Shown here: positions 11,998-25,791 of the stretch, in pieces
Numbering within the stretch: position 1 is the first letter of the stretch
Layout: each line of letters begins with the position of its first letter
NCBI RefSeq assembly: GCF_047511655.1
Contig: NC_133400.1
Coordinates: 37,898,001-37,962,000, forward strand
DNA length: 64,000 nucleotides
Direction: 5' to 3'
Source of the DNA: Castor canadensis
Lineage: Eukaryota; Chordata; Mammalia; Rodentia; Castoridae
Position numbers and translations under genes: made by a program
The notes under the pieces: generated by a model
The model's input: the letters and a program-made list of their open reading frames with translations, nothing else
Database searches by the model: none
Told to the model about the DNA's origin: nothing

Positions 11998-14377
11998 CAA
12001 GGGGGATTCCAAGATGGTGACTAGAGGAAGGAAGCAGAAAGTGTGCTTCCTAAAGTAAAATCTTGGAGAGATGCTGGAGATATGCCTGGCAGGCAAAATT
12101 CTGACTCCTCCACACCCCCAGCTCATGCATAGCATCCCCACTCCACGTTAAATGGAGAAACAAAGAGGGCTCCTGCACCACCAGACGCCAGCTCTCAGAC
12201 TGCTTGGGAAGACGCAGACCACCAGGTGAGGTAAGTGGCACACAGTAAATCAGCATAGCCCACTGGACAGACTGATCCCCACCCAGGGAAAAAAGAGGAA
12301 AAAACCAATCTGACTAATAAACAAGTAGCTGGAAAAAGAAAAAAAAAAGACATTTAGCAAAGAGGGCAGGGTCCCCTGAGCTCTGGAGAGTGGGGGAGGG
12401 ACAATACCCACTCGATCTGTGAATAAACAAGCAGGACAAGGTAGGAGAGTCAGCACCTCCCCCCCAGTGTGCTTGGAGAGGGGAAGGCTTGTAAAAGTGG
12501 CTAAAGCATAGCATGCTCCACAGGAGAGTAGGGGAGGGACAACTCCCCACAGGAACTCTAAATAATTAAAAAAAGAATGCAATTGTAACAGGCAGGTAGG
12601 GCTGCATACTGGAGAAAAGAAAAGGGGCATGCAGCCAGGAGAACTCTAAACAACCAAAGCCTGCTTGGGCTAGGTGAGTGTAAAGCTCATTCCTGAGATT
12701 TACATAAATAAAGCCTGCAGTAGCACAAGGCTGACAGTAGGTGACAGGTGAGCCGCAACCCCAGATAGACATTCACAAAGCTGTTTCCAGACTCTTTTTG
12801 TTGTTGTTGTTCTGTTTGTCCTTTGATGAGACAATACAGAACTAGGACTGGATGCTGAAGGATTAACTGAAACTGTATAGCATTTAAATTTGGGATTTAA
12901 TTGATTTGATGTGCTTAGGTTTTTGGTTTTTTGTTTGTTTGTTTGTTTGTCTAGTTGTTTCCCTTTGATGAGACAACAGCAGAACTTCTTCCCAGACACC
13001 AACACCAGGACTGGAGGATGAAGGACTAACACCAAAATTATTAAGACTGAAACTTTATTGCATTTGAACTTGGGGATTTTCTTTTCTTTTCTTCTTTTTT
13101 TGCTTTACTATCCTCTCTCTGTCTCTCTAATGCCTGTATAGCTCACCATTGGTTAGTAAACTACCTCTCCCTGTTTATTTCATTGGCTCTATTTTTTTTA
13201 GTGTGTGTTTATTTGTTTGGTTTGTTTTTCTTCTCCTTTTCTTTAACTTCTTTGCTTTTCCTCCTCTCTCCCTCTTCCACTCTAGAAATCACCATTGTAA
13301 TTATTACAAGCTAGAAATACAGAATTACACACAGTACAGGGACAGTAACAATAGCAAGGGCAATGATGGGAAGATGAAAAAAGAGGGAAACCACTTTCCC
13401 CAAATAATAAATCAGTACAGGAACCACGGGAAATGAAGAAAACAGATATCCAGATCCAGACGCCAATAAAACGAAAAAAGAACCCAAAGAAGCCCATAAG
13501 AACACCTTGAAAAAAGAAATCCTGCAAGTAACCAATGAGAATTTTATGGAGATGATATTGGCTATGGTCAACCAAAATGTGCAGGAGACACTCAAGAAAT
13601 TCCAAGACAACAAAAATAGAGAATTTGAGAAAGCACAAGAAGAAAAAAAAAAGAAACTGTAGAAACACTGTATAAATACTAAAGTGAAACAAAGAACACG
13701 ATTAATAAAGAGATAAATGAACTAAGAGTGAAAGTAGACAATATCAAAGAGGAAGACACTCAGGATATAGAAATCCTCAGGAAAAGAATGAAACAGAAAT
13801 GCAAAACAAAATGGAAGTGTAATCCACAAGACTAGAACAAGCAGAAGACAGACTCTCAGAACTCAAAGAAGGAATGGTAATTAAAGAAAAAACAGAAGAA
13901 ATATTAGTCAAACAATTCAAGACCTGTGAAAAGAAAATGCAAGAACTTACTGACTCCTTTAAAAGACCAAACCTGAGAATCATGTGCATTGAGGAAGAAG
14001 AAGTGCAAGCAAAAGGAATGCATAATATATTCAACAAAATAATAACAGAAAATTTCCCAAATCTAGAGAAATCTATGCCCATACAGGTGCAGAAGGCCTC
14101 CAGAACATCAAACAGACCTGACCAAAATAGAAGTACCCCACAGCATATTATCATTAAAACAACAAGTACAGAGACTAGAAGGAAGAATATTGAGGGCTGT
14201 AAGAGAGAAAAAACAAATAACATACAAAGGTAAACCCATCAAAATCACAGCAGACTTCTCAACAGAAACATTAAAAGCAAGAAGAGCTTGGGGTGAGGTC
14301 TTCCAGGCACTGAATGCAAATAACTTCAACCCTAGGATACTCTACCCAGCAAAACTATCATTCAAAATAGATGGAAT
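11998..14377 (+). mobile_element. L1 fragment C: complete 5' end, 5'UTR and most of ORF1
   Basis: Starts with the L1 5' terminus ('gattccaagatggtgac'), carries the 5'UTR to about 13440, and then ORF1 in broken frames (13441-14376). ORF1 hallmarks are visible: a charged coiled-coil region, an RRM-like segment, and the C-terminal ITADFSTETLKARRAW motif. It ends at 'aaaatagatggaatgga', where the 5' terminus of another L1 begins at once. The rest of this copy (ORF1 end, ORF2, 3'UTR) is not found after the second L1, so it is not simply interrupted. A TTTG run sits at 12932-12952. Confidence 0.9.
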
Positions 14378-15894
14378 GGACAGATTCCAAGATGGTGGCT
14401 AGAGGGAGGAAGCTGAAAGCATACCTCCTAAAGTAAAATCTTGGAGAGATGCCGGAGGTACACCTTACAGGCAAAACCACAGAGAAGAGGCAAAACTTTG
14501 ACCCCTCCACACCTCCAGCCTGTGCAGAGTATCTCCACTTCACATTAAATGGAGAAACCAGGAGGGTGCCTGGGCCGCCACCAGATGCCAGTGCCCAGAT
14601 GGCTTGGGAAGATGCAGACTGCAAGGTGAGCTAGGCGGTATGCGGTACTCCCACAGACAATCCTGGGACAGATCAGCATAGGCCCCTGGACAGACCAAAC
14701 CCCACCCAGGGAAAAAAAGAGAAACTGAGTAATGAGCAATAAGAACAATAATGACATGTAGCAAAGAGGGTGGGGCATCCTGAGTGCTGAAGAGGGGGGG
14801 AGGGGAATCTCTCACAGAACTGTAAATAAACAAGCCAGGCTGGAGAAGGCAGGAGCAGTGGTACATGCCCAGCAAACAGGAGTGGGAAAGCTTGTAAAAG
14901 TGGCGCTGGGAGGAAAACTCCACAGGAGAGGGGGGAAGACTCACGTCCCATGTGAGCTGTAAATAAACATGCCAGCCTGAGAAAGCGGATGCATTGTCAC
15001 CTCCCACAGTGTGCTTGGAAAGGGAAAAGCTTGTAGCAGCAGCTCTCGCACAGGAGAACTCTGAGTAAACAAAGCCTGCAGGGCCAGGTGAGTGCTACAT
15101 ATGAGATCTGCATAAATAAAGCCTCCAGCAACAGCAGGCTGACAGCAGAGGGCAGGCAAGCCACAGCCACAGATAACCATTCACAGAATTGTTTCCAGAC
15201 TCTTTTTTTTTCTTTTCTCTCTCCCTACCTTTGATGAGACAACAACTGAAGTATGCTTGCATGCTGAAAAACTTACTGAAACTGTATTGCATTAGAACTA
15301 GGGGCATTTTGTGGGTTTTTCTTGTTTTGTGTGGTTGCGTTTTATTTTATTTTTCCCCTTTGATGAGACAACTACAGAACAACATCTAAGGAACCATCTC
15401 CAGGACTGGAGGCTGAGGGATGAACACCAAATAATTAAGACTGAAACTTTATTGCATTTGAACTTGGAGATTTATATATATATATATAAATTTATTTTAA
15501 TTTTTTAATTTTTAATTTTCAATCCTCTCTCTGTCTCTCTAATGCCTTTTCAGCTTATGGTTGATTAGTACACTGTCTCTCCCTGTTTATATCTTTGAAA
15601 CTTTTTTTGTTTGTTTCTTTGTTGTGTTTTTTCTACTTGTTTATTTGTTTTTCCCTTTTCCTTTAACTTCTTTGCTTTCCATCTCCTCTCACCCTTCCAT
15701 TCTAAATATCACTAGTGCTATTATTGCAATCCAGAAAATACTTAATTGCACAAAGTACAGGGCTAAAAACAACACCAAGAGCAATGATGGGAAGACAGAA
15801 AAATCAGGGAAACCAGTTTCTTCCCAGCAAATAATTAGTACAGGAACCAGAGGGAAATGAAGAAAACAGATACTCAGACCCAGACTCCAACAAA

Positions 15895-16985
15895 ATGAAG
15901 GTAAACTATGCCAAAGAACCCAATGAAGCCCACAAGAATAATCTAAAAGAAGAAATACTACAGGTACTCAATGAGAATTTTATAGAGAGGATACTGGATA
16001 GGGTCAACCAAAATGTACAGGAGACACTGAAGAAATTCCAAGACAACAAAAATAGAGAATTTGAAAAAGCAAAAGAAGAAATAAAGGAAACCAAAGAAGC
16101 ACTGTACTAACACCAAAGTGAAACAAAGAACATGATTAATAAAGAGATAAATGAATTCAGGACAAAAATAGACAACATTAAAGAGGAAATGACCCAGGAT
16201 ATGGAAAACCTCAGAAAAAGAATGAAACAGAATTGCAAAACAAAATGGAAGGCCAATCCAGCAGAATAGAACAAGCAGAAGACAGAATCTCAGAACTCAA
16301 AGATGAAATGGTAATTAAAGGAAAAACAGAAGAACTATTAGTTAAACAACTCAAGACCTGTGAGAAGAAAATGCAAGAACTCACTGACTGCATCAAAAGA
16401 CAAAATCTGAGAATCACAGGCATTGAAGAAGGAGAAGAGGTGCAAGCAAAGGGAATTCATAATATATTCAACAAAATAAAAACAGAAAGTTTCCCAAATC
16501 TAGAGAAAGCTATTCCCGTACAGATGCAAGAGGCCTCCAGAACACCAAACAGACCAGATTAAAATAGAACTACCCCATGGCATATCATCATTAAAACAAC
16601 AATTGCAGAAACTAGGGAAAGAATATTGAAGGATGTAAGAGAGAAAAAACAAGTAACATACAAAGACAAACCCATCAAAATCACAGCAGACCTCTCAACA
16701 GAAACATTAAAAGCAAGAAGAGCTTGGGGACAGATCTTCCGGGCACTGAATGAAATTAACTTCAATACCAGGATACTCTACCCAGCCAAACGATCATTCA
16801 AAATTGATGGAGCAATAAAAGACTTCCATGATAAGCAGAAACTAAAACAATATGTGACCACAAAGCCACCACTACAAAAGATTCTTCAAGGGATTCTGCA
16901 CACAGAAAGTGAAAGCAAACAAAACCATGAAAGGGCAGGCAGCACCAAACTACAGGAAAAGAAAAAGCAAGAAAGTAGAGAGTAA
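15895..16985 (+). pseudogene. L1 ORF1p gene, broken
   Basis: Encodes the remains of the L1 RNA-binding chaperone ORF1p, a trimeric protein that coats L1 RNA in cytoplasmic particles. The N-terminal coiled coil is readable from MKVNYAKEPNEAHKNNLKEE. A stop ends the first frame near 16110, and the reading continues in another frame (16233-16562) through the RRM-like region (NLRITGIEEGEE). A stop follows near 16561. The C-terminal domain (ITADLSTETLKARRAW) is in the 16626-16985 frame. The intact copy at 51803-52894 shows what it should look like. Confidence 0.88.
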
Positions 16986-17035
16986 CCTCAACTTAGGTAC
17001 ACACAATCAAACCTTCAAACAACTAAGACAACTAA

Positions 17036-20000
17036 ATGACAGGAATCACCACATACCTATCAGTATTAACACTTAATGTTAATGGACTTAATTCACCCAT
17101 CAAAAGGAACTGTTTGACAAAATGGATTAAAAAGGAAGATCCAACAATTTGTTGCTTACAGGTGACCCATCTCATTGATAAAAATAAGCATAGGCTTAGG
17201 ATGAAAGGCTGGAAGAAGATTTACCAAGCCAATGGCCCCTGAAAATAGGCAGGAGTAGCAATACATATCTCTGACAAAGTATACTTCAAACCTACATTGA
17301 TCAAATGAGATAAAGAAGGACATTCCATACTAATAAAAGGGGAAAAAGACCAAAAGGAAATAACAATTACCAACCTATATGCACACAATGTCAATGCACT
17401 CAATTTCATCAAACATACCCTGAAAGACCTAAAAGCATATATTAAACTCCAACACAAAGGTTGTGGGAGACTTCAACACCCCATTATCATCAATAGATGT
17501 GTCATCCAAACAAAAAAAAAATAAGGAAATTCAAGATCTAAATATACAATAGATCAAATGGACCTACTTGATGTCTACAGAACATTTCATCCAACATCTA
17601 CACAATATACATTCTTCTCAGCAGCCCATGGAACCTTCTTCAAAGTATATCAAATTCTATGGCACAAAGCAAGGCTCAGCAAATATAAGAAAACAGAAAT
17701 TATACCATGCATACTATCTGATCACAATGCAATAAAACTAGAACTCAACAACAAAAATAAAGACAAAAAATATGGAAACAGCTGGAAACTGAATAACTCC
17801 TTGCTTAATGAACAATGGGTCATTGATGAAATAAAAGAGGAAATTAAAAAGTTCCTGGAAGTCAATGGAAATGAAAACACAACCTACCGGAACCTATGGG
17901 AAACAGCAAACGCAGTCCTGAGAGGAAAGTTTATAGCCATGAGTGCATATATTAAAAAGACTGAAAGATCCCAAATCAATAACCTAATGATACATCTCAA
18001 ACTCTTATAAAAACAAGAACAAGCAAATCCCAAAACAAATAGAAGGAGAGAAATAATAAAAATAAGAGCTGAAATCAATGAAATAGAAATAAAAAAAACC
18101 ATACGAAGAATTAATGAAACAAAAAGTTGGTTCTTTGAAAAAATAAACAAGATCGACAGACCCCTGGCAAACCTGACTAAAATGAGAAGAGAAAAAACCC
18201 AAATTAGTAGAATCAGGAATTCGAAAGGGGAGATAACAACAAACACCATGGAAGTCCAGGAAATCATCAGCAACTACTTCAAGAACGTATATTCAAATAA
18301 ATATAAAATCAAAGAAGTTCAAAAATCTTAAAGAAATGGACAGATTTCTAGGCACATATGATCATCCAAAACTGAACCAAGAGGATATTAATCACCTGAA
18401 TAGATCTATAACACAAAATAACACTGAAGCAGCAATCATTAGTCTCCTCAAAAAGAAATGTCCAGGACCTGATGGATTCTCTGCTGAATTCTATCAGACC
18501 TTTAAAGAAGAACTGATACCAACCCTCTTTAAACTGTTCCATGAAATAGAAAGGGAAAGAAAACTGCCAAACACATTTTGTGAAGCCAGTAAAACACTTA
18601 TCCCCAAACCAGGCAAAGACACCTCCAAAAAGGAGAACTATAGGCCAATCTCCTTAATGAACATTGATGCAAAAATCATCAGTAAAATAATGCCAAACCA
18701 AATTCAACAACACATCAAAAAGATCATTCACCACAACCAAGTAGGGTTCATCCCAGGAATGCAGGGGTGGTTCAACATTTGAAAATCAATAAATGTAATA
18801 AACCACATTACAGAAGCAAAGACAAAAACCACTTGATCATCTCAACAGATGCAGAAAAAGCCTTTGATAAGATCCAACACCATTTCATGATAAAAGCTCT
18901 AAGAAAACTAGGAATAGAAGGACAGTAACTGAACATTATAAAAGCTGTACATGAGAAACCTACAGCCAGCATTATACTTAATGGTGAAATACTGAAACCA
19001 TTCCCACTAAAATCAGGAACTAGACAAGGATGCCCACTATCTGCACTCCTATTCAACATAGTATTGGAATTCGTAGCCAGAGCAATTAGGCAAGAAGAAG
19101 GAATAAAAGGAATACAAATAGGTAAAGAAATTGTCAAAATATCCCTATTTGCAGATGATATGATCCTATACCCTAAAGAACCAAAAAACTCTACTCAAAA
19201 GCTCCTAGACACAATAAACAGGTACAGCAAGGTAGCAGGATATAAAATCAACATAGAAAAATCACCAGCATTTCTGTACACTAATAATGAAGAAACTGAG
19301 AAAGAATATATGAAAACAATTCCATTACAATAGCCTAAAAAAAAATCAAATACATAGGTGTAAACTTACCAAAGGATGTGAACAACCTTTATAAGGAAAA
19401 CTATAAACTTCTGAAGAAAAAGATTGAGAAAGACTATAGAAAGTGGAGAGATCTCTCATGCTTATGGATTGGTAGAATCAACATAGTAAAAATGTCTATA
19501 CTCCCAAAAGCAATCTACATGTTTAATGCAATTCCTATCAAAATCCCAATGACATTCATCAAAGAGATTGAAAAATCTACTGTTAAATTTATATGGAAAC
19601 ACAAGAGGCCACTAATAGCCAAGGCAATACTCAGTAAAAAGAACAATGCTGTAGGTATCACAATACCTGACTTCAAACTATATTACAAGGCAATAGCAAT
19701 AAAAACAGCATGGTACTGGCAGAAAAACAGAATAGAGGACCCAGATATAAAGCCTTACAACTATAACTAGCTTGTCTTGACAAAGGCACTAAAAGTATAC
19801 AGTGAAGAAAAGACAGCCTCTTCAACAAAACTGCTGGGAAAACTGGTTAGCAGTCTGGAAAAAACTGAAACTAGATCCATGTTTATCACCCTATACTAAT
19901 ATTAACTCAAAATGGATCAAGGATCTTAATATCAGACCACAAACTCTAAAGTTGGTACAGGAAAGAGTAGGAAATACTTTGGAACTAATAGGTATAGGCA

Positions 20001-20323
20001 AAGACTTTCTCAATGAAATCCCAGCTGCTGAGCAACTAAGAGATAGCATAGATAAATGGGACTTCATAAAGCTAAAAAGCTTCTGCTCAACAAAAGAAAT
20101 GTTTTCTAAACTGAAGAGACCACCCACAGAGTGGAAGAAAACATTTGCCAGCTACACATCAGACAGAGGACTGATAACCAGAATATATAGGGAACTCAAA
20201 AAACTAAATTCTCCCAGAATTAATGAACCAATAAAAAAATGGGCAAGTGAACTAAACAGAACTTTCTCAAAAGAAGAAATTCAAATGGCCAAAAAATACA
20301 TGAAAAATGCTCATCATCTCTAG
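17036..20323 (+). pseudogene. L1 ORF2p gene (endonuclease-RT), broken
   Basis: Remains of ORF2p, which nicks target DNA and reverse-transcribes L1 RNA there. The APE-type endonuclease start is visible (LTLNVNGLNSPIKR), but the catalytic glutamate position reads V (CLQVTHL), where the copy at 51.7 kb has CLQETHL. An in-frame stop at 17240 ends the first frame. The RT domain is spread over 18336-18782 and 19064-19333, with FADD at 19148-19159. The cysteine-bearing C-terminus runs over 19802-20323. At least six breaks separate the frames. The start lies 48 bases after the ORF1 stop, a usual L1 spacing. Confidence 0.88.
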
Positions 20324-21297
20324 CCATAAAGGAAATGCAAATTAAAACCACACTAAGATTCTACCTCACCCCTTGTTAGAATGGCCATCATTAGCAACAC
20401 CACTAACAACAGGTGTTGGCGAGGATTTGGGGAAAAAGGAACCCTCTTACACTGCTGGTGGGAATGTAAACTAGTACAACCACTCTGGAAAAAAATTTGA
20501 AGGCTTCTTAAAAATCTAAACATAGATCTGCCATATGATCCAGCAATACCACTCTGGGGAGGTACCCAAAAGAAAGTGACACAGGTTATCCCAGAGGCAC
20601 TTGCACACCCATGTTTATTGCAGCACTATTCACAATAGCCAAGTTATGGAAACAGCCAAGATGCCCAACTACTAATGAATGGATTAATAAAATGTTGTAT
20701 TTATACACAATGGAATTTTATGCAGCTATGAAGAAGAATGAAATGTTATCATTTGCAGGTAAATGGATGGAACTGGAGAACATCATTCTGAGTGAGGTTA
20801 GCCTGGCCCAAAAGACCAAAAATCATATGCTGTCCCTCCTACTTGGATATTAGATCAAGGGCAAACACAACAAGGGGATTGGACTTTGATCACATGATAA
20901 AGTGAGAGCACATACGAGAGGTATAAGGGTAGGTAAGACACCCAAAAAACTAGATAACATTTGTTGCCCTCAATGCAAAGAAACTAATGCAGATACTTTA
21001 AAGTGATTGAGGCCAATAGGGGAAGGGAACCAGGAACTAGAGAAAAGGTTAGTACAAGAAGAATTAACTTAGAAGGTAACACACATGCATAGGAACACAC
21101 TGCATGTCAACTCACTGTATAGCTATCCTTATCTCAACTAGCAAAAACCCTAGGTCCTTCCTATGCCTGGTAACGAGGGGGTGGGGGGAAGAGGGAGGGG
21201 GCTGGGAGGTAAGAGAGCGGGGTAGGGGGAAGGGGGTAGACATGACCCAAACATTGTATGCACATATAAATAAAAGAAAAAAAATAAAAAATAAAAA

Positions 21298-22690
21298 GCA
21301 CAGTGCTTTGGGGTTCAGTAAAAAAATAAAAAAAAATAGTTAATATTCATGCATTCACCCTAAAGATAGCTGAAGATGAGCTGAGTCCTTACTCTGCCCC
21401 TTCCCATATATGTCTGGGTTGTGTAATAAACCTTTCTCTGCCTTCAAAAAAAATGTAAACCAGTAGAGAAAACTGGTTGACATGTCTACCGACATGAAAA
21501 GCTATACAAGGCATTTGGACAAAAAAAAATTCACAAGACAACAATAAAATATGATCCCATCTATATTAAAAATATAGACTGTACCCAGAAAGATGGACAT
21601 AGATATATAAATCCATAGGCAATAGTTGGAAAGGATATACCCTATTATTAACAGCAGTTATGTCCTGGGAAAACAGCAAAACTGGGATAAGAAGAAATGG
21701 AAGAGAAAAGCGATTTCCATTGCTATGCATGCTTTTGTATTTGCATTTTTATAAGGAATATGTTTTTGTATATTATTTATATACTTTTTAGGCAATAAAA
21801 AGAAAAAATCTATTTTAATGTAAATAATGCATTTACAGTTTTTGCAAGAAATATTACTTATAACACTAAATGCATGTGTAGTTTTAAAATTTTTTTATTA
21901 ATAAGCCAGACTTGTTCTCTCTGCCTTGTCTCTTTTTATTAAGGAATGAAAATACAAAAAAGGATAAACTCATACTTTAGGACAAAGTGAGTCCATACAG
22001 GGATGAGAGAGTCAGTACATCTCTGGAAGCCAGAAAGCTGATGGAGGAGTTAACACATAAACCTCAGGCTGCTGAGGAGGGCTGCCAGTTAGTCTGTGGG
22101 AACCTGGGCAAGTCCTGATGGTGGATCAACTGTACCCACCTGCTTTTCTCCATCCTCACCTTCCCGGTGCCCCCCGCCAGTCCTTCATACACACAGCCAG
22201 AAAAGTACAGATAGCTAGTATTTATTCTTAGACAAAAGAAAACAAGTCTCTGACAGTTTTTCTCTAAAGAAAGTTAAATAACTCAAATTGGAGAATTTGA
22301 GTTCAGGCTTTTAGTCCTGAACTTGGTGCCACAGAGTAAGTCCTCATTCCATGATCAGGAGGCCTCAGCCTAAAAAATTAGTTCTAATCACCCTTTCCCA
22401 CCCAATGCCCAGAGCACCCAGTCAGATGCTCACAGGGGAGAAGACACTTAGTTACACAGACTTTCTTAAATATGGCCAAACAAATAGCAGCAAGATATTA
22501 GTAAAATTAGCAGCTTGAAAGAGAAACACCAAGAAATATAAACATGAAAAACAAACATCAGTGGAAACATAGATAATCAGAAAATGGAAGAAAACTTGAC
22601 TTAGAGATTTAGGGAAGATTTTATAAAACCAGAATGGGTTTATCTGAAAAAAGAACAAGATGAAGCAATTAGAGACTAAAAATGTGATTG
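21298..22690. other. Mostly unique sequence, no gene recognised
   Basis: AT-rich DNA. 21520-21800 may be an ancient decayed repeat. 22450-22690 reads A-rich and somewhat ORF1-like, as in old L1 or HAL1, but weakly. I see no exon or RNA gene. Confidence 0.4.
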
Positions 22691-22692
22691 CT

Positions 22693-22774
22693 GAGGGGGC
22701 TAAAAGCAAGACTCAAGTAATAGCATGTCTGCCTAGCAAGTGTGAGACCCTGAGTTCAAACCCCAGCACTGAGC
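22693..22774 (+). mobile_element. ID SINE without A tail
   Basis: Plus-strand ID-like unit containing 'gcctagcaagtgtgagaccc' and 'gagttcaaaccccagcactg'. The A tail is missing or decayed. Confidence 0.75.
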
Positions 22775-23137
22775 ATATTACATACAGCTGAAACAAAATG
22801 TTCAAAAGAATAAGAGAAGAAATCTCCCAGAACTAGAGAGAGAGAACAGATAAGAAAACTACAGATTCACAAGCTCAATGCTCACTTAGTGGAGCCCAGG
22901 AAAAATGAAGAGAAAAGGCTGTGGGGCGGGGGTGGCAAGGTGGGGGGTTGACATCGGTCATCTCCCACCTTTGCATCACTCATTCCCAGGGGAACTCTGA
23001 TAGAAACCCACTTGATTGCCATTGTGGAAGATTTGTTCCTAGACTTACCATCCCACCAAGGTGGGGATGGTATTTCAGAAAGGGGAGGTGATAGAGGGTG
23101 GCTAAAAAATGACAAATGTGTGCCATTTTTATGTTTT
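22775..23137. other. Unassigned sequence
   Basis: A-rich first part, possibly old L1 ORF1, then GC-richer text with a G-rich stretch at 22922-22949. No gene seen. Confidence 0.35.
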
Positions 23138-23432
23138 TCTTCTCTTCTCTTCTGTTCTTTTTTCTCCTCCTCCTCCTTCTCTTCCTCCCTCTCCTCTCCT
23201 TCCTTCCTTTCTTCTTTCCTTTTCTTTCTCTTTCTTTCTTCCTTCTTTCCTTCCTCCCCTCTCCTCCCATCCTCTCCCCTTCTCTCCTCTCCTCTCTCCT
23301 CCTCTCCCTCTCTCTCTCAGTCTCCCTATGTAGTCCTGGTTGTTCTCCAATTCTTGGGCTCAAGGGATTCTCTCACTTCAGCCTCCCAAGTTCTGGAAGT
23401 ACAGGTGCATGCCATGATGCCTAGTTTGTGTC
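23138..23432 (-). mobile_element. B1 SINE with very long polypyrimidine tail
   Basis: A minus-strand B1 (23319-23432, 'ttcagcctcccaagttctgg') is preceded by about 180 bp of almost pure C/T (23138-23318), presumably an expanded and mutated A/G-rich tail. Reading frames over the tract are pure low complexity and were ignored. Confidence 0.82.
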
Positions 23433-24443
23433 CCTATCTTAAGGTAGCCTAATAGCAACATGAAGGCCAGGACCTCTGTATGTGTGGACACCTGTACTCT
23501 ATGGAAATTCACCTGAGTAGCTGACAGAAATGGCTAAACTCAGGGCAAGGTGAACAGAACCCTTCAGCTCATTACTGGTGACCTGCTTCAGGTGTAGATT
23601 AGTCCATGCTCTTTGGGTCTGAATGTCCCATTGCTTGCAATCATGCCTAACTCTCAGGATTCAGCTCCTGTTTCTGTAGTATCTTGTTTATAAGACTATC
23701 ATGACTTTTTTCAGTGCAATGGTCTACAGAGTGTAGCAGTCATCTTTTGTTGAGGGCTGGGTACCAAACATTCTGCCTTTTCCAGTAATGTCCTTACACA
23801 ATCTGTAGGAGTGAACATCTAACAGCCACATCTGTATTATAGAACTCTTGTCCATACAAAAATGGCTTGATTCAACAGTAAAACTTCTATCAATTTGAAA
23901 CAACCGTGTTTTCTAGTACAGGAATTTGAAAATTAGTCTGGTAAGATGGAGATTCTAGTGACTGTCTTCAGCTTCAATTTAGAGAGAGAGGTAAATCAAA
24001 AAGGAGACACTGGGCTGAAAAAAAGACAACTATAAACAAGGAAGTACAAAACAAAAGGCTCAATCAAAAGTGTCTTAGTCAAGAACCAAAAAGAGAGTAG
24101 AGCTATGATACAGACAAACTGGGGACCTTCAAACCTCCAATGGAAATACAGAATCTGTTAGATGGGTTTAAGCAACTCATCAAGGCTTAGAGGCAGAAAG
24201 GTGGACAGAGCCCTTCATTATAAGAAATTGTGGTAAGAATTCCTTAAGAAGGGAGACTTTTGAGATGATGTGTCAGTGAGGCCAATGAGAGAACACAGGT
24301 ATGGAGATAAAAGCCAGTCAACAAAATGAATAGAATACTTGAGTCCAAAAATTTGATCTGAAAAAAAAAAAGCAACATATGGAGAGGACTTGCATCAATC
24401 AGGAAATTTAACATGACTTTCTGCAATTTTATGTAACATTTAC
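23433..24443. other. Unique sequence, no gene recognised
   Basis: About 1 kb without recognisable repeats or coding signal. Confidence 0.45.
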
Positions 24444-25791
24444 AGCACAGTTTTAATTTTAATTTTAATTTTTTTTATTATTCATATGTGCATACAAAGC
24501 TTGGGTCATTTCTCCCCCCTGCCCACACCCTCTCCCTTACCACCCACTCTGCCCCCTCCCTCTCCCCCCTACCCCCTCAATACCCAGCAGAAACTATTTT
24601 GCCCTTATTTCTAATTTTGTTGTAGAGAGAGTATAAGCAATAATAGGAAGGAACAAGGGTTTTTGCTGGGTGAGATAAGGATAGCTATACAGGGAGTTGA
24701 CTCACATTAATCTCCTGTGCGTGTGTGTTACCTTCTAGGTTAATTCTTTTTGATATCACCTTTTCTCTAGCTCCTGGTTCCCTTTTCCTATTGGCCTCAG
24801 TTGCTTTTAAGGTATCTGCTTTAGTTTCTCTGCGTTAAGGGCAACAAATGCTAACTAATTTTTTAGGTGTCTTACCTTTCCTCACCCCTCCCTTGTGTGC
24901 TAAAGCTTTTATCATGTGCTCAAAGTCCAATCCTATTGTTGTGTTTGCCCTTGATCTAATGTCCACATATGAGGGAGAACATATGATTTTTGGTCTTTTG
25001 GGCCAGGCTAACCTCACTCAGAATGATGTTCTCCAATTCCATCCATTTACCAGTGAATGATAACATTTCGTTCTTCTTCATGGCTGCATAAAATTCCATT
25101 GTGTATAGATACAACATTTTCTTAATCCATTCGTTAGTGGTGGGGCATCTTGGCTGTTTCCATAACTTGGCTATTGTGAATAGTGCCGCAATAAATATGG
25201 GTGTGCAGGTGCCTCTGGAGTAACCTGTGTCACAGTCTTTTGGGTATATCCCCAAGAGTGGTATTGCTGGATCAAATGGTAGATCAATGTCTAGCTTTTT
25301 AAGTAGCCTCCAAATTTTTTTCCAGAGTGGTTGTACTAGTTTACCTTCCCACCAACAGTGTAAGAGAGTTACTTTTTCCCTGCATCCCCGCTAACACCTG
25401 TTGTTTGTGGTGTTGCTAATGATGGCTATTCTAACAGGGGTGAGGTAGAATCTTAGTGTGGTTTTAATTTGCATTTCCTTTATTGCTAGAGATGGTGAGC
25501 ATTTTTTCATGTGTTTTTTGGCCATTTGAATTTCTTCTTCTGAGAAAGTTCTGTTTAGTTCACTTGCCCATTTCTTTATTGGCTCATTAGTTTTGGGAGA
25601 ATTTAGTTTTTTAAGTACCCTATATATTCTGGTTATCAGTCCTTTGTCTGATGTGTAGGTGGCAAATATTTTCTCCCACTCTGTGGGTGTTCTCTTCAGT
25701 TTAGAGACCATTTCTTTTGATGAACAGAAGCTTTTTAGTTTTATGAGGTCCCATTTATCTATACTATCTCTTAGTTCTAGCACAGTTTTTA
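24444..25791 (-). mobile_element. L1 fragment E: 5'-truncated insertion with target-site duplication
   Basis: Minus-strand L1 from its tail (T-rich, 24451-24480) through the 3'UTR to the ORF2 C-terminus (25391-25783 frame), truncated near 25778. The flanks carry matching 'agcacagtttt' (24444-24454 and 25779-25789), so this is a single target-primed insertion of about 1.3 kb. The ORF2 tail is broken. Confidence 0.9.

Larger units (their letters stand above)
14378..21297 (+). mobile_element. L1 element D: full length, mutated
   Basis: A 6.9 kb L1 with its 5' terminus (cagattccaagatggtggc), GC-richer 5'UTR (14378-15890), ORF1 (15895-16985), ORF2 (17036-20323), 3'UTR, a G-rich stretch at 21176-21238 and an A-rich tail to about 21297. 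The 5'UTR contains imperfect tandem units of roughly 130 bp, each with a tgtaaataaaca or related core (14821, 14958). Stops in both ORFs make it inactive. I find no convincing target-site duplication. Confidence 0.92.

Noticed and set aside
22980..23363. Open frames of 74-146 codons on both strands over the pyrimidine tract
   Set aside because: Pure low-complexity R/E/K or S/P/F strings from a simple repeat; no start context or homology.
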